64,000 nucleotides of DNA from NCBI GenBank assembly GCA_030747785.1, contig JASLKC010000055.1, positions 1 through 64,000 of the forward strand, in the 5' to 3' direction. Below, piece by piece: positions 17,520-27,342 of this stretch (the first letter of the stretch is position 1; every line of letters begins with the position of its first letter). The notes beneath the pieces are model-generated. The model worked only from the letters and a program-made list of their open reading frames with translations. It had not been told where the DNA came from and searched no databases. Source of the DNA: Candidatus Poseidoniaceae archaeon (lineage in GTDB: Archaea; Thermoplasmatota; Poseidoniia; Poseidoniales; Poseidoniaceae). Made by a program: the position numbers and the translations under genes.

Positions 17520-20500
17520 TGTCGGGTAAGACGAATGCAATTGCTGCAATTCTTCTCGCAATTATGGTTGCAAGTGGCTCATATTGGGTAGTAATGAACA
17601 GAATGGTCACTGAGCCTAGCGACCAAGAACCAGAAACTGAACCCGACCCTGAGAATAACCATCGCGTTGACCCAACTCCTGATGATTGTACAATGTTACA
17701 GGTATGGCGCGATAATGCTTGTGTAGACTTGACGCCGGTTAGTGCACTCTCCTATGCATCTAGTAGCATAGAATGGAATTTAGGGCAATATATGGAACTC
17801 ATCCCTTCATTTTCTGGCGATGCACCCGATTCCTGGGCGGTAACACCCGAATTACCAATGGGCGTTTATCTATCGCAATCTGGAATAATTTCAGGGATTC
17901 CTTTGGAGTACGATGCAACTTCGAAAAATTATTCCATAACAGCATCTAATGTGATGGGTTCTTCGACTTTTGAAGTTGAAATCATTCTTTTTGACCTCGC
18001 ACCAAGTGAATTATTTTATGCAGGCTCACCTTATGCTTTCACTCTTGGAGAAATTCTCTTCAATGAGGTGCCAGATGTCCTTGGAGGAGAGGTAAATTCA
18101 TTTTCTTCATACCCGGCATTGCCTGAGGGGATATACCTTTCAGCAGATGGAATAGTTTCAGGACAGGCCTTATCACTTGGCATGAGTAATCATACAATTT
18201 TTGCCAATAATAGTGGAGGCTATACTACTGCAGAAATCACAATTCTAGTTGTTGATCATCCAACGTCTAATTTGAGATATTCCTACTCTCCACTTTCTTG
18301 CTTTGTCAATGAAACGATGTACACCCTCCAACCGAGTATGGGAGGTGGTCAGATTTCAGAATGGGGTGTTGAAGGATTACCCTCAGGCTTGTTATTTTCC
18401 GATGGCGAAATTTCTGGAATTCCAGATGAACTTGGTACTCATTCATTCCAAGTATTTGCTAATAATTCAGGTGGAACGACTTCTACAGTAGTGCAGATAC
18501 ATGTCGTAGACCGTCCAGTAACTGGAATCGATTATGGTGGCGATTTGAATTTGGTATGGAATCTTCATTACGATATTTTACCAGTCACAACAGGTGGGCC
18601 CGTTGTAGACTGGGGCATCATCCCCATATTGCCAACGGGGTTGTATTTCGAGAATGGTAGGATTCATGGAAATGCTACAGAACTTTATCCACAAACAGTT
18701 CACACAATATGGGCCAATAACTCCGGAGGGCCATTTTCTATTCCATTGAATATCGCCGTGACCGATATGACTCCTGGAAATATTTCATGGCAAGAATCGG
18801 TTATCGCCATTGCATCAAATCAATCTGCTCATATTGCTGTAATCAATGTAGGACCTGCGATTGAAACTTGGGAGATAGAACCGGCATTACCTGTAGGGAT
18901 GACTATCGATGAAGGAAATATCACAGGAACCCCACTCGGTAGAATGCATTGGACGACCTATTCGATTTGGGCAAATAATTCCGGAGGCTCCTTCCAAACT
19001 AGTTTGAAGATAGCCGTACATGACCTTGATGCGGATTCAAGTGATTTGAGCGCGGGAGTCGGAGTTCTCGATTATGGTTCATCATGGCCAAGTATGATTG
19101 TCCCTCATGGAGAATGGTCGTTCCCAATTGGAGTGGATTGGGATGAGAGGCCGCTGATAACGGCTTCACATGCAGGTCAGGGAAGAATGGTAGGTTTTGG
19201 ACATGAATCCCTTGCAACACGTAATACTGGCAATGAATCGATAATGTCGATGAATGCGGTTAATTGGGTCTGTCATGGCATAAATATCGGCGTCGTTTAT
19301 GGGTACAACCACTATGAGGACGAATTAACTGCAGCAGGATATTCCGTCACTACTTCAATCGACGTTAACACTCTCGGCAATTATGATTGCATCATGGCTG
19401 AATTTTGGAATTCTTATGGCGATATTGGAAATGATGCAATCGAATCATTCCTTCTCTCTGGGGGTGGAGTTGTAATGGGTGGCCATGCTTGGTATTGGTC
19501 ATATTCGAATATCGACGTTGCCAATAATTACCCCGGAAATCATTTTGCCAAATCCAGTGGCATGTTCGTTTCCTCTCAGAACATTGGAACAGGAGCGGAC
19601 CTCACCACGCCTCTAAGCGACTTACATCGCCCAGCAAGAGCGCTTGAAGCCGTTGAAGACCACATCTTAACCGGTCCGCTATTGAATGATGAAGGCAAAG
19701 GTGATGCTGGAGGATGTATCAAGCGGATTGCAGCGAATATTCCATTAGATTGGCCTGGTTTCTGGCCAGATATTCGCACATTGGTCAATACGACAGGATG
19801 GATAGAGATTTCTCCATCAAACACTTTTGATCTCGGTGCTGACGGTATCGATGACATGTTTCTCTCTATTCAGGAGAGCCTGATGCTTCAACTTCCTCCC
19901 GGCGAATTAGGAATTCACCCCAGCGCTAAGGATTTCCCCGGCCCAGTGCCAGCAAATGCATCGCGAATCACCCGTACCATCTCTATCGATGGAGATTACA
20001 ACGGCCTTCCTTCTAATTTCGGATATTCAGGTGCTAGAAGCGATGGGCGTTTCAGCACAGGCTTGTATGCAGCTCCCGGCGAATTGGTGAATATTACTAT
20101 TCCAACTTCAATAGTAAACACCGGAGTAAATATTCTGATAGGTGCTCATAGCGATTCACTATGGAGCAAGGATGTTCTTAGTCGTCATCCAAGAATCGTC
20201 CGAGCCTATCAGGCTGAAAGTACGAACTTCCAGGTTGCGAATTCTTTCGGCGGACCAATCTATGTGCGAGTACCTGCTGGAAGCAGTCTTGGTGTGTTCA
20301 ACATCACAATAGAGGGAGGAGTAGCAGCCCCTCTCTACATTCACAATCAAACAACAATGGCCGAATGGAATAATACAGAGAGAAACCACCCTGCTCCTTG
20401 GGCGGAATTGGTTTCTGGAGCCTTCATTTTGACCGTCCCAAGTAGTGAGATACGAACTCTAAACAATTCTGATGATTTGATGGATTGGTGGGAAACTGCA

Positions 20501-21463
20501 TTACAGATGGAACACGACCTTGCAGGAATGTCGGATTGGCCAAGGGTTGAGCGAGCGGTTTTCGATGTGCAAATTAGTGCTGGATGGATGCATTCAGGCT
20601 ACCCATTCATGGCGCATCTTGCTAGTGTGCCAAATGTAGTGGATTTAGACCACATGAGTACAAGTGGCGATTGGGGTATGTTCCACGAATTAGGACACAA
20701 CCATCAGTGGATGCCTTCAACACTCCCTGGTACAACTGAGGCAACTTGTAATCTATTCAGCGTTCGTTTGATGGAAGACCTCGTAGGAGTTAATCTAAGC
20801 CAAGGCCATTCTGCTCTACAATCTAGTTCGAGAGAAAGCCGCCGTGATAATTACTTCAATGGCGGTTCGCAAATTTCACAATGGAGCGTATGGACTGCTC
20901 TTGAAACTTATTTACAAATAAAGGAAGAGTTTGGTTGGGAACCAATCACTTTTGCCCTTTCTGAGTATTATACAATGAGTAATCAACCAAGTGGTGATAG
21001 TGCAGAATTCAATGAATGGACAATCCGGATTTCAAATGCTACGGGTTACAATCTAGCTCCATTCCATGAAGCGTGGGGCTTCCCTTTAACTCCGGAAACG
21101 CATGCTGCCTTAGATCACTTACCAGTTTGGACAACAGACCCTCAAAGAAATGGCGTCTATGAATATGACATCATTACTCAGAATCATACCGCTGCAAACA
21201 TCTCTGCTGGGACCGCCGATTTGGAATGGAGTATCTATGATAATGGCACCAATACCAATGTCACGATTTGTTGGGGTTGGGCCGATGGCGGACAGATTGC
21301 ATCCGCTTGGGCGAACTGCGCTTCAAAAGGAGCTAGCAGTGTTGGAGAAATGCAACATTGGGTTAGCGGATTGACGTCAGGCGTCACCTATCATTGGAGA
21401 ATAATGGGTGAGAACTCAAACGGAGAGACTTGGTCGGATGACCACACCTTTGTTGCAAGTTGA
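17519..21463 (+). CDS. Surface metallopeptidase, M60-like, with Ig-like repeats
   Basis: 1314 aa, N-terminal anchor or signal (AIAAILLAIMVASGSYWVV). Residues about 75-500 hold five putative Ig-like domains of about 90 aa. Each has an LPxGLxxxxGxIxG turn, and four end in ANNSGG, an N-glycosylation sequon. Residues about 510-690 look like a Rossmann/glutamine-amidotransferase-like domain (GVVYGYNHYEDELTAAGY, GGGVVMGGHAWYW), as found beside M60 domains in TCAF/IMPa-like proteins. The M60 region follows, with zinc motif HELGH near residues 1056-1060 (FHELGHNHQWMP). An FnIII-like end domain lies at about 1220-1314. M60 enzymes cut glycoproteins next to O-glycans, so host or algal mucin-like glycoproteins are plausible substrates. 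ATG 17519 overlaps the cyclophilin stop. Confidence 0.83.
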   Translation: MSGKTNAIAAILLAIMVASGSYWVVMNRMVTEPSDQEPETEPDPENNHRVDPTPDDCTMLQVWRDNACVDLTPVSALSYASSSIEWNLGQYMELIPSFSGDAPDSWAVTPELPMGVYLSQSGIISGIPLEYDATSKNYSITASNVMGSSTFEVEIILFDLAPSELFYAGSPYAFTLGEILFNEVPDVLGGEVNSFSSYPALPEGIYLSADGIVSGQALSLGMSNHTIFANNSGGYTTAEITILVVDHPTSNLRYSYSPLSCFVNETMYTLQPSMGGGQISEWGVEGLPSGLLFSDGEISGIPDELGTHSFQVFANNSGGTTSTVVQIHVVDRPVTGIDYGGDLNLVWNLHYDILPVTTGGPVVDWGIIPILPTGLYFENGRIHGNATELYPQTVHTIWANNSGGPFSIPLNIAVTDMTPGNISWQESVIAIASNQSAHIAVINVGPAIETWEIEPALPVGMTIDEGNITGTPLGRMHWTTYSIWANNSGGSFQTSLKIAVHDLDADSSDLSAGVGVLDYGSSWPSMIVPHGEWSFPIGVDWDERPLITASHAGQGRMVGFGHESLATRNTGNESIMSMNAVNWVCHGINIGVVYGYNHYEDELTAAGYSVTTSIDVNTLGNYDCIMAEFWNSYGDIGNDAIESFLLSGGGVVMGGHAWYWSYSNIDVANNYPGNHFAKSSGMFVSSQNIGTGADLTTPLSDLHRPARALEAVEDHILTGPLLNDEGKGDAGGCIKRIAANIPLDWPGFWPDIRTLVNTTGWIEISPSNTFDLGADGIDDMFLSIQESLMLQLPPGELGIHPSAKDFPGPVPANASRITRTISIDGDYNGLPSNFGYSGARSDGRFSTGLYAAPGELVNITIPTSIVNTGVNILIGAHSDSLWSKDVLSRHPRIVRAYQAESTNFQVANSFGGPIYVRVPAGSSLGVFNITIEGGVAAPLYIHNQTTMAEWNNTERNHPAPWAELVSGAFILTVPSSEIRTLNNSDDLMDWWETALQMEHDLAGMSDWPRVERAVFDVQISAGWMHSGYPFMAHLASVPNVVDLDHMSTSGDWGMFHELGHNHQWMPSTLPGTTEATCNLFSVRLMEDLVGVNLSQGHSALQSSSRESRRDNYFNGGSQISQWSVWTALETYLQIKEEFGWEPITFALSEYYTMSNQPSGDSAEFNEWTIRISNATGYNLAPFHEAWGFPLTPETHAALDHLPVWTTDPQRNGVYEYDIITQNHTAANISAGTADLEWSIYDNGTNTNVTICWGWADGGQIASAWANCASKGASSVGEMQHWVSGLTSGVTYHWRIMGENSNGETWSDDHTFVAS

Positions 21464-21466
21464 AAT

Positions 21467-22465
21467 TTATGAAATCTCGATGTCTAATACGACATGACGA
21501 ATGTGCGGACAATACCATTTAACTTTCTCGAAATGACTCGCAGTAGCATCTTTTCCTGAGACTGTGGAAAACCATTCGAGAGTTTTTTCAATCCACTCTT
21601 CGATTTCATTTTCTTCCACATTCATGTGGACATGAATTATTCCACCAGCGGGCTTGAGACATTTGATTGCTGATGCCCACGTTGCTTGAGATGAAGGGAT
21701 TAATCCAAGGATTACCCTGTCAGCAATTCCCCATAGATTCTGAAATGTATCACGATTATCACCATGGTATATTGTACATCTATGTGAGACTCCATTCCTT
21801 GCAAGTCCCTTCTGTAATGCAGTGATACTGTCTGGATTTATCTCACAGGCATGAACATGGGCAGCATTTGATCTTGCAAGCATTGGGATAGTGTAGTATC
21901 CAATTCCACAATATGCATCGACAATTGTTTCTCCTGACATGTCAAATTCGCCCATTCTCCTTCTTTCAGTGACATTACCCGAAGAGAACATTACTTTGGT
22001 AATATCAAATTCGTAATCTACAAAATTTTCCTTGTGAACTACCCAGCCATTATCGCCATGAATGAGTTCTAAATTCGACTTGCGCATAATTCCAGAATCA
22101 ATCTCTGCTTGTATTGCAACTCGTGTGCAACCCAGTGCTTCTGCTACTGAAGCGAGATTACCATCGCCTAGTTTCGAGTCTTCGGGGAATACAACGACAT
22201 CTCCTAGAATTTCCCATTTCAAAGGGGGGTCATCTAGTAACTGGGATAATTTTGAGTGTGGATTCTCATTTTCAACCGATTCAAAATTCAATTCTAAATC
22301 TCCTTTCCTTACGGGAAAGGCAATCTTATCGCCATACGGCATTGGTTTGAGTTCGGTAATCAATAGCCCATTTGCTTTCAAATCAGCATGGACACCACTA
22401 GCATCATCTCTCGATGAAATGAAAGCGAATGCCGGTGTCATCATGATTGCGATGAGGCAAACCAT
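21467..22465 (-). CDS. taw2: tRNA(Phe) 4-demethylwyosine aminocarboxypropyltransferase
   Basis: About 332 aa, TYW2/Taw2 family: transfers the 3-amino-3-carboxypropyl group of S-adenosylmethionine to the wyosine base at position 37 of tRNA-Phe. Visible are the N-terminal domain (PYGDKIAFPV), the FSSGNVTERRRMGEF block, motif I VDAYCGIGYYTIPML, ACEINPDSITALQKG, and the LGLIPSSQATW block in place of the NPP/LPxxS motif. Trm5 methyltransferase is the closest alternative; the FSSGN and LGLIPSS blocks favour Taw2. I start at ATG 22465, with AGGA 8 bases before; GTG 22483 is another option. The tRNA-Phe gene at 58578-58650 carries the needed G37. Confidence 0.85.
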   Translation of the reverse strand: MVCLIAIMMTPAFAFISSRDDASGVHADLKANGLLITELKPMPYGDKIAFPVRKGDLELNFESVENENPHSKLSQLLDDPPLKWEILGDVVVFPEDSKLGDGNLASVAEALGCTRVAIQAEIDSGIMRKSNLELIHGDNGWVVHKENFVDYEFDITKVMFSSGNVTERRRMGEFDMSGETIVDAYCGIGYYTIPMLARSNAAHVHACEINPDSITALQKGLARNGVSHRCTIYHGDNRDTFQNLWGIADRVILGLIPSSQATWASAIKCLKPAGGIIHVHMNVEENEIEEWIEKTLEWFSTVSGKDATASHFEKVKWYCPHIRHVVLDIEIS

Positions 22466-22498
22466 GTTAAATGTCCTAGACACATGGATAATACGAGC

Positions 22499-25400
22499 AT
22501 GAAGAAAAGTCTGACCCCCCTCCTACTCGCTATGTTTCTATTGCCAGCAGCAATGCCGTTCGCTAGCGCTGCTGGTATGGTTGCCTGCACATTGAATGGA
22601 GGCGAATGTGATACTTGGGATAAGGGCGATGATGGCACTGCAAATCAGCAAGATTGGATTGAAGGCGTATACACATTTGACTTGGTTGATACCGCAACAA
22701 TAAATCTTGAAATGAATTGGGCTTTACATGAATTCAATCGTACGGTTTTAGGATTAAACCAACCAGTAATTGAGGCAGCTCTTGCAACCGAGGGACTTAC
22801 TCCACAAGACGGAGCCCCTGCAGACTTGATTCGGAATTATTTCGATGAAAATCCAGGTGGCCCCGGCACTCCTACAGTAAAGGAAAAATTAGCGCTAGAG
22901 GTTAATGACACAATCGAGGAATTATTGGGTAGTGGTTTTGGTCAAGTGGACTTTATTTCAACAACTTATGTCAATTCATTCACCGATGCTGGAATTACTA
23001 CCAGTTGCAGTGACGATCCAACGCTTGATACCGCATCTGAGGCAGGATTGGATGACAATGTGTTCTACCCACCGATTTGCTTCTCAGTTACAGCCTCAGT
23101 TTCCCTTTCAACTTCCACTTTCAATATGGGCACAGTAGACCCATTGGTATTGGAAAGAGTATATCGAGGCATGCTTGCAATGGGTAGTGATGTCACTTCG
23201 GGATTCCAATTATTTTCAGAGCCTGGGCATTCATCTTCTTTCATAATCAATCCTCCTGACTATGCTACTATTCTTTCAACAGACCCTTCGGGAACTATTG
23301 CAGCAAGAACCGGCCCTCCTGCTTTTATGGCAGCCGAGTGGAATATCGATAACCGCGATGCTCCATTAACGGGGGGGCGTATTTCCAGCGATGTCAGTGT
23401 AATGATCGGCCATCGAAACTCCACACAAACGAGCAGTGTCGTAATCGGTGATACCGATAAGGGTCTTGACCTTCGTGTTACACTCGATTTATCTAACGAA
23501 GACCAAACATGGATTGAAGTGGTAGCATCAGTACATCATCTCGATGAGCAAACGATGCAGGAATGGGGTATTTCTCTTGTCGATGTTACAGAAAATGCGA
23601 CAATACCATGGGTAACATCTGATGGTATTAGATTAGCATATCATAATGGATTAGTAGACTTAGATTCCTTCACTTCAAATTTCCCAATGGGATTGATTGG
23701 CGACGCCATAGAAGGTGCAGTACCAAGTGTGGGTACAGTTGTGATGAATGATATGGAATGGGTTTCAGATTCACAAAATATCGGACTTCCCGGCCCAGGT
23801 GGAGGTTTGAATTTCAGCCATCCTGATTGTCCTGAAACACTCCCAATTGGTATGGATGCATACTATTGTGTCGAAGGGGCGACTGCTATGGATGGAAGCC
23901 ATCCAATTATTCTTAGGTCATATTCTGAACCATTCTCCCTCAAATTGCTAGATATTGCAAAGAGTGAGATAAATGACCCATCCGGGCTTCTCGATGCGAT
24001 TGTTGAAGACGATCTGAGGAATATACTCGAATCAGGATTAACCATTGAAACCGTTCTAGATTCAACAATGATGTCTGCTATGATTCCTGCTGATATGCCC
24101 CCCACAGAATTGACGTTGGAGATAATCCTACCCAGCTGGGTAACTAGCGCAACGGGGGAAAACTCGATTGTATTAATCGACAGAATACAGGGAACTGACC
24201 AACTCGATGTATCGCTAGGTAGTGTAGATGGATATGACCCTAGGCATTCGATTATAGGTTCTGATGGCGAAGAGATATGTACTGCAATTGAAGCGGATTG
24301 GTCATGCATCGAGTTGGATGTTGATGCTGATATTTACGAGATAAACTTCCACGAATGGGGGCCATCAATCGATGCAACCGTTTCCCTTACTGCAACAATT
24401 GACATTTATCGAATCAAGGTCCCTAATAGCCTTCGAGAAAACATGAGTAGTGGCGAAACTTCAGTCGATATTGAAGTAATCCCTTCGGATCTACTTCGCC
24501 TCATTATCGATATCTCTAGTAGGATGGATTCTCCAATTTCGAGGGAGGTTGACCCTGGGGGCGAAAACGAAATTCAAAACGTGTCGTTCACCAAGAATGG
24601 CATTGAGTCCTTCGTTGAAGATTTCGGGAAAATGGCCACAGATGCTCTTCATGAAAAGGGATTGGAAATTAGCGAAGAAGACCCAGCAAGCACAATCGAT
24701 TTTTCAGGAATTCAAATAGTAACCGAAGTTGAAAATCTTGATGGAATGGGAACCACAATTGGTGATGATATTCCAATTAGGCTCAAATTGACAATTCCAA
24801 AATTCACTGCGGACTTAGGCGTTCTAAATGGATGGGGTGGCTTGAAAAGTGGCAATCCTGAAATTGGGCTTAATACTGCATTCCAACCAGTTATTACCCA
24901 ATATCTTGTCGCTTTTTCTGACCTATTAGTTGGGAGCACAAGCCAATTCCTTACGATGAGTGGCGATGGAATCATTTTGGATGAAGATGGTGCTCCAATT
25001 AGAATGCCAGTTGGGCCACAAAACATGACATTCACAGCCCACCTCTTCTCTGATGAATTTGATGCAAAATTGCGAGGGGATGTAACCTTCACAATGCCTA
25101 GTGGAATCCTTCTGAAGGATTTCACTAGTCAGAATGGCTGGGAAGAAGTGAAGATGGTAGATGGAAGGCAACAAATCACGGTTACTCTTGAATCGTGGGA
25201 AGTTGGAGACGAATTCCAATTCAGTCTCCAAGTTACTTGGTGGTGGATATTTGGTCAAATATGGATATATCCTGCCTTATTGGCTGCACTAATCGTCTGG
25301 AGAGTTCGTGCTCGTAGAGCGAAGAAAAAGAGGAAACGAGAAGCCAAATTGAACATGCAAAAGCCATCGATATCCAAAGGAGGACTATCCAATCATGACT

Positions 25401-25531
25401 TTGCTTCACTTGCCAGCGGCTTTGAATCCACACCCGCGGGGAGCGGTATGGATTTCATGGATGATGATTTTGATATTCCTGAATCCAAGACAGATGTGGA
25501 TTTGTATCAAGAAATCTACGGCGATGATTGA
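22499..25531 (+). CDS. Large surface protein, signal peptide and C-terminal anchor
   Basis: About 1010 aa of unknown function. A clear signal peptide (KKSLTPLLLAMFLLPAAMPFASA) is followed by a very acidic, beta-rich extracellular part with no domain I can name. A single membrane span lies near residues 914-935 (WIFGQIWIYPALLAALIVW). A highly basic stop-transfer (RVRARRAKKKRKR) and a cytosolic tail of about 70 residues (DFMDDDFDIP) come last. The extracellular part has a few cysteines (for example DCPETLPIGMDAYYC), consistent with disulfides. ATG 22484 is an alternative start. The gene is divergent from taw2 and its stop abuts that of uvrC. Confidence 0.75.
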   Translation: MKKSLTPLLLAMFLLPAAMPFASAAGMVACTLNGGECDTWDKGDDGTANQQDWIEGVYTFDLVDTATINLEMNWALHEFNRTVLGLNQPVIEAALATEGLTPQDGAPADLIRNYFDENPGGPGTPTVKEKLALEVNDTIEELLGSGFGQVDFISTTYVNSFTDAGITTSCSDDPTLDTASEAGLDDNVFYPPICFSVTASVSLSTSTFNMGTVDPLVLERVYRGMLAMGSDVTSGFQLFSEPGHSSSFIINPPDYATILSTDPSGTIAARTGPPAFMAAEWNIDNRDAPLTGGRISSDVSVMIGHRNSTQTSSVVIGDTDKGLDLRVTLDLSNEDQTWIEVVASVHHLDEQTMQEWGISLVDVTENATIPWVTSDGIRLAYHNGLVDLDSFTSNFPMGLIGDAIEGAVPSVGTVVMNDMEWVSDSQNIGLPGPGGGLNFSHPDCPETLPIGMDAYYCVEGATAMDGSHPIILRSYSEPFSLKLLDIAKSEINDPSGLLDAIVEDDLRNILESGLTIETVLDSTMMSAMIPADMPPTELTLEIILPSWVTSATGENSIVLIDRIQGTDQLDVSLGSVDGYDPRHSIIGSDGEEICTAIEADWSCIELDVDADIYEINFHEWGPSIDATVSLTATIDIYRIKVPNSLRENMSSGETSVDIEVIPSDLLRLIIDISSRMDSPISREVDPGGENEIQNVSFTKNGIESFVEDFGKMATDALHEKGLEISEEDPASTIDFSGIQIVTEVENLDGMGTTIGDDIPIRLKLTIPKFTADLGVLNGWGGLKSGNPEIGLNTAFQPVITQYLVAFSDLLVGSTSQFLTMSGDGIILDEDGAPIRMPVGPQNMTFTAHLFSDEFDAKLRGDVTFTMPSGILLKDFTSQNGWEEVKMVDGRQQITVTLESWEVGDEFQFSLQVTWWWIFGQIWIYPALLAALIVWRVRARRAKKKRKREAKLNMQKPSISKGGLSNHDFASLASGFESTPAGSGMDFMDDDFDIPESKTDVDLYQEIYGDD

Positions 25532-27256
25532 TCAATGAAGCGATTCATGAATCCTTGTCGCAAGAGAGGGTCCTATGCCAGGGACAGATTTCAAATCGGC
25601 AATACTGGCATGCACTATTCCTTTTCGACCCCCGAAATGACGAATTAGCGATTGCAATTTCTTAGCACCAAGTCCTTGTACAGATTCAAGTGGGTCAGAC
25701 AGTCTTGCTCTAGATCTCGATTTCCGATGAAATCGGTTGACAAAACGGTGTGCTTCATCCCTTGCATGCACGAGAACTCTTCCTCTTCTGTCCAAGATTA
25801 AATCGGGTTTTCCATCGCGATGAAGAGTTTCTTCTCTTTTTGCGAGACTTGCTAGAACCATTCGATCCCTTATTCCATGTGATATGAGCAATTTTGAGAT
25901 GATTGATAGGTGGGTTTCTCCACCATCGATTAGCAAGAGGTCTGGCCACTCATCTTGCCGCTTTAGCCATCTTTCAACCACTTCACTCATCATTCTCAAA
26001 TCATCCATTGCATCACCTTTCACAGTGAAGGTTCGATACTCTTTTTTTGCAGGCCTACCATTGCGCATGCAAATGCTTGCTCCGACTCTTTGATCTCCAA
26101 GGAGTTGGGCCATATCGAAGCAAATAATATGGTCGAGAGATTCCATTCCAAGTAGAATTGCTCCATCATCTGCTGCTCTTTGCTCAAGACTTCCACTCGC
26201 TTTCTGGGATAAACGTTCGACTTGCATCTCTGCATTCTGTCGTGCGAGAGTTGACAAGGTCTGAAGGTCGCCACGAATTGGTGTTCTGACCTCAACACGT
26301 GCTCCTCTACGCGTAGATAGCCATTCAGATACGGTATCTGGTAATGGGATGGGGGTCAATAACAGCCGGGGTGGTCTACGAGTGGAATAGTGGTCGCTCA
26401 CAAATATTGAGATAGATTCTCCAATGTCACCTCGATGAATCAATGGCCAAGTCTCTTGTCCTCTAACGACTCCTCCATCGGCATGTAGTACTACAATTGC
26501 AGCCAAATCTCCTTTGATTCCAATGCCGATGGCATCACAGTCACGATAAACAGTTGAAGAAATCACTTGTTGACTGGTAACAGTTCTAATCGACTTGATC
26601 ATATCACGATGAACTGCGGCATTTTCGTATTGTTGAAGTTTGGATGCTGCATCCATCTCTAGGGCTAGTTCATCGATTAACTCTGCAGCATCACCATCGA
26701 GCAGCCGTCGAGCTGCATCGACTTGTTTGGAATAATCTCCTGGCTCGATACATGGGCCAGAGCACAAACCAATATGCATTGCCAAGCAGCCTTGTGGTAA
26801 CAATTCCTTGCAATCTCTTATGCCGAAATGTCTGCGTAGTAATTGCACTACTTGTTTTACGGCCCCAGCATTTGGAAAAGGACCCCAGCGCCACGAATCA
26901 GCAGGTGGATTACGAGTGTAAATTATTCGAGGAATTTCTTCTTTGGTTAGAACGAGATAAGGGAATGATTTGTCGTCCTTGAGCATTGAATTATAGCGCG
27001 GCCTATGCTGGTGAATCAACTGTCGTTCCAGAACCAATGCCTCTTGGGGTGAGTTTGTGATAATGCATTCCACTTCATCGGCACTTTCGATGAGAATAGG
27101 AATCATTGCACGGTCGGGATTGCTTGCAAAGTAGGCTCTAATTCTATCTCTGAGTACAGTCGCTTTGCCGACATATAGTACCCGCCCTGCCTCGGTTCTA
27201 AACATGTAGACGCCCGGCGAAGCCGGCAGGTCAACACTAGCGGCATCGACGGGCAT
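25532..27256 (-). CDS. uvrC: Excinuclease ABC subunit C
   Basis: 574 aa nuclease of bacterial-type nucleotide excision repair, making both incisions around a lesion with UvrAB. The N-terminal GIY-YIG domain (PGVYMFRTEAGRVLYVGKA) is followed by a cysteine cluster (CLAMHIGLCSGPC) and the UVR region (about 200-240). The RNase H-like endonuclease half (ICFDMAQLLGDQ, LLLIDGGETH) and a C-terminal helix-hairpin-helix pair (VQGLGAKKLQSL, VPGIGPSLATRI) follow. The frame extends upstream to 27424, but ATG 27256 gives the usual start just before the GIY-YIG domain and leaves room for a promoter of the divergent STAND gene. uvrA and uvrB are not in the window. Confidence 0.94.
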   Translation of the reverse strand: MPVDAASVDLPASPGVYMFRTEAGRVLYVGKATVLRDRIRAYFASNPDRAMIPILIESADEVECIITNSPQEALVLERQLIHQHRPRYNSMLKDDKSFPYLVLTKEEIPRIIYTRNPPADSWRWGPFPNAGAVKQVVQLLRRHFGIRDCKELLPQGCLAMHIGLCSGPCIEPGDYSKQVDAARRLLDGDAAELIDELALEMDAASKLQQYENAAVHRDMIKSIRTVTSQQVISSTVYRDCDAIGIGIKGDLAAIVVLHADGGVVRGQETWPLIHRGDIGESISIFVSDHYSTRRPPRLLLTPIPLPDTVSEWLSTRRGARVEVRTPIRGDLQTLSTLARQNAEMQVERLSQKASGSLEQRAADDGAILLGMESLDHIICFDMAQLLGDQRVGASICMRNGRPAKKEYRTFTVKGDAMDDLRMMSEVVERWLKRQDEWPDLLLIDGGETHLSIISKLLISHGIRDRMVLASLAKREETLHRDGKPDLILDRRGRVLVHARDEAHRFVNRFHRKSRSRARLSDPLESVQGLGAKKLQSLIRHFGGRKGIVHASIADLKSVPGIGPSLATRIHESLH

Positions 27257-27342
27257 GAAACCATTGCATCGTCCATCGATGAAGAATACATCGCTAAACG
27301 AAGAGGGGGAAGGAACTTGGGTGGGTAGTAGTTCCAACGTAC

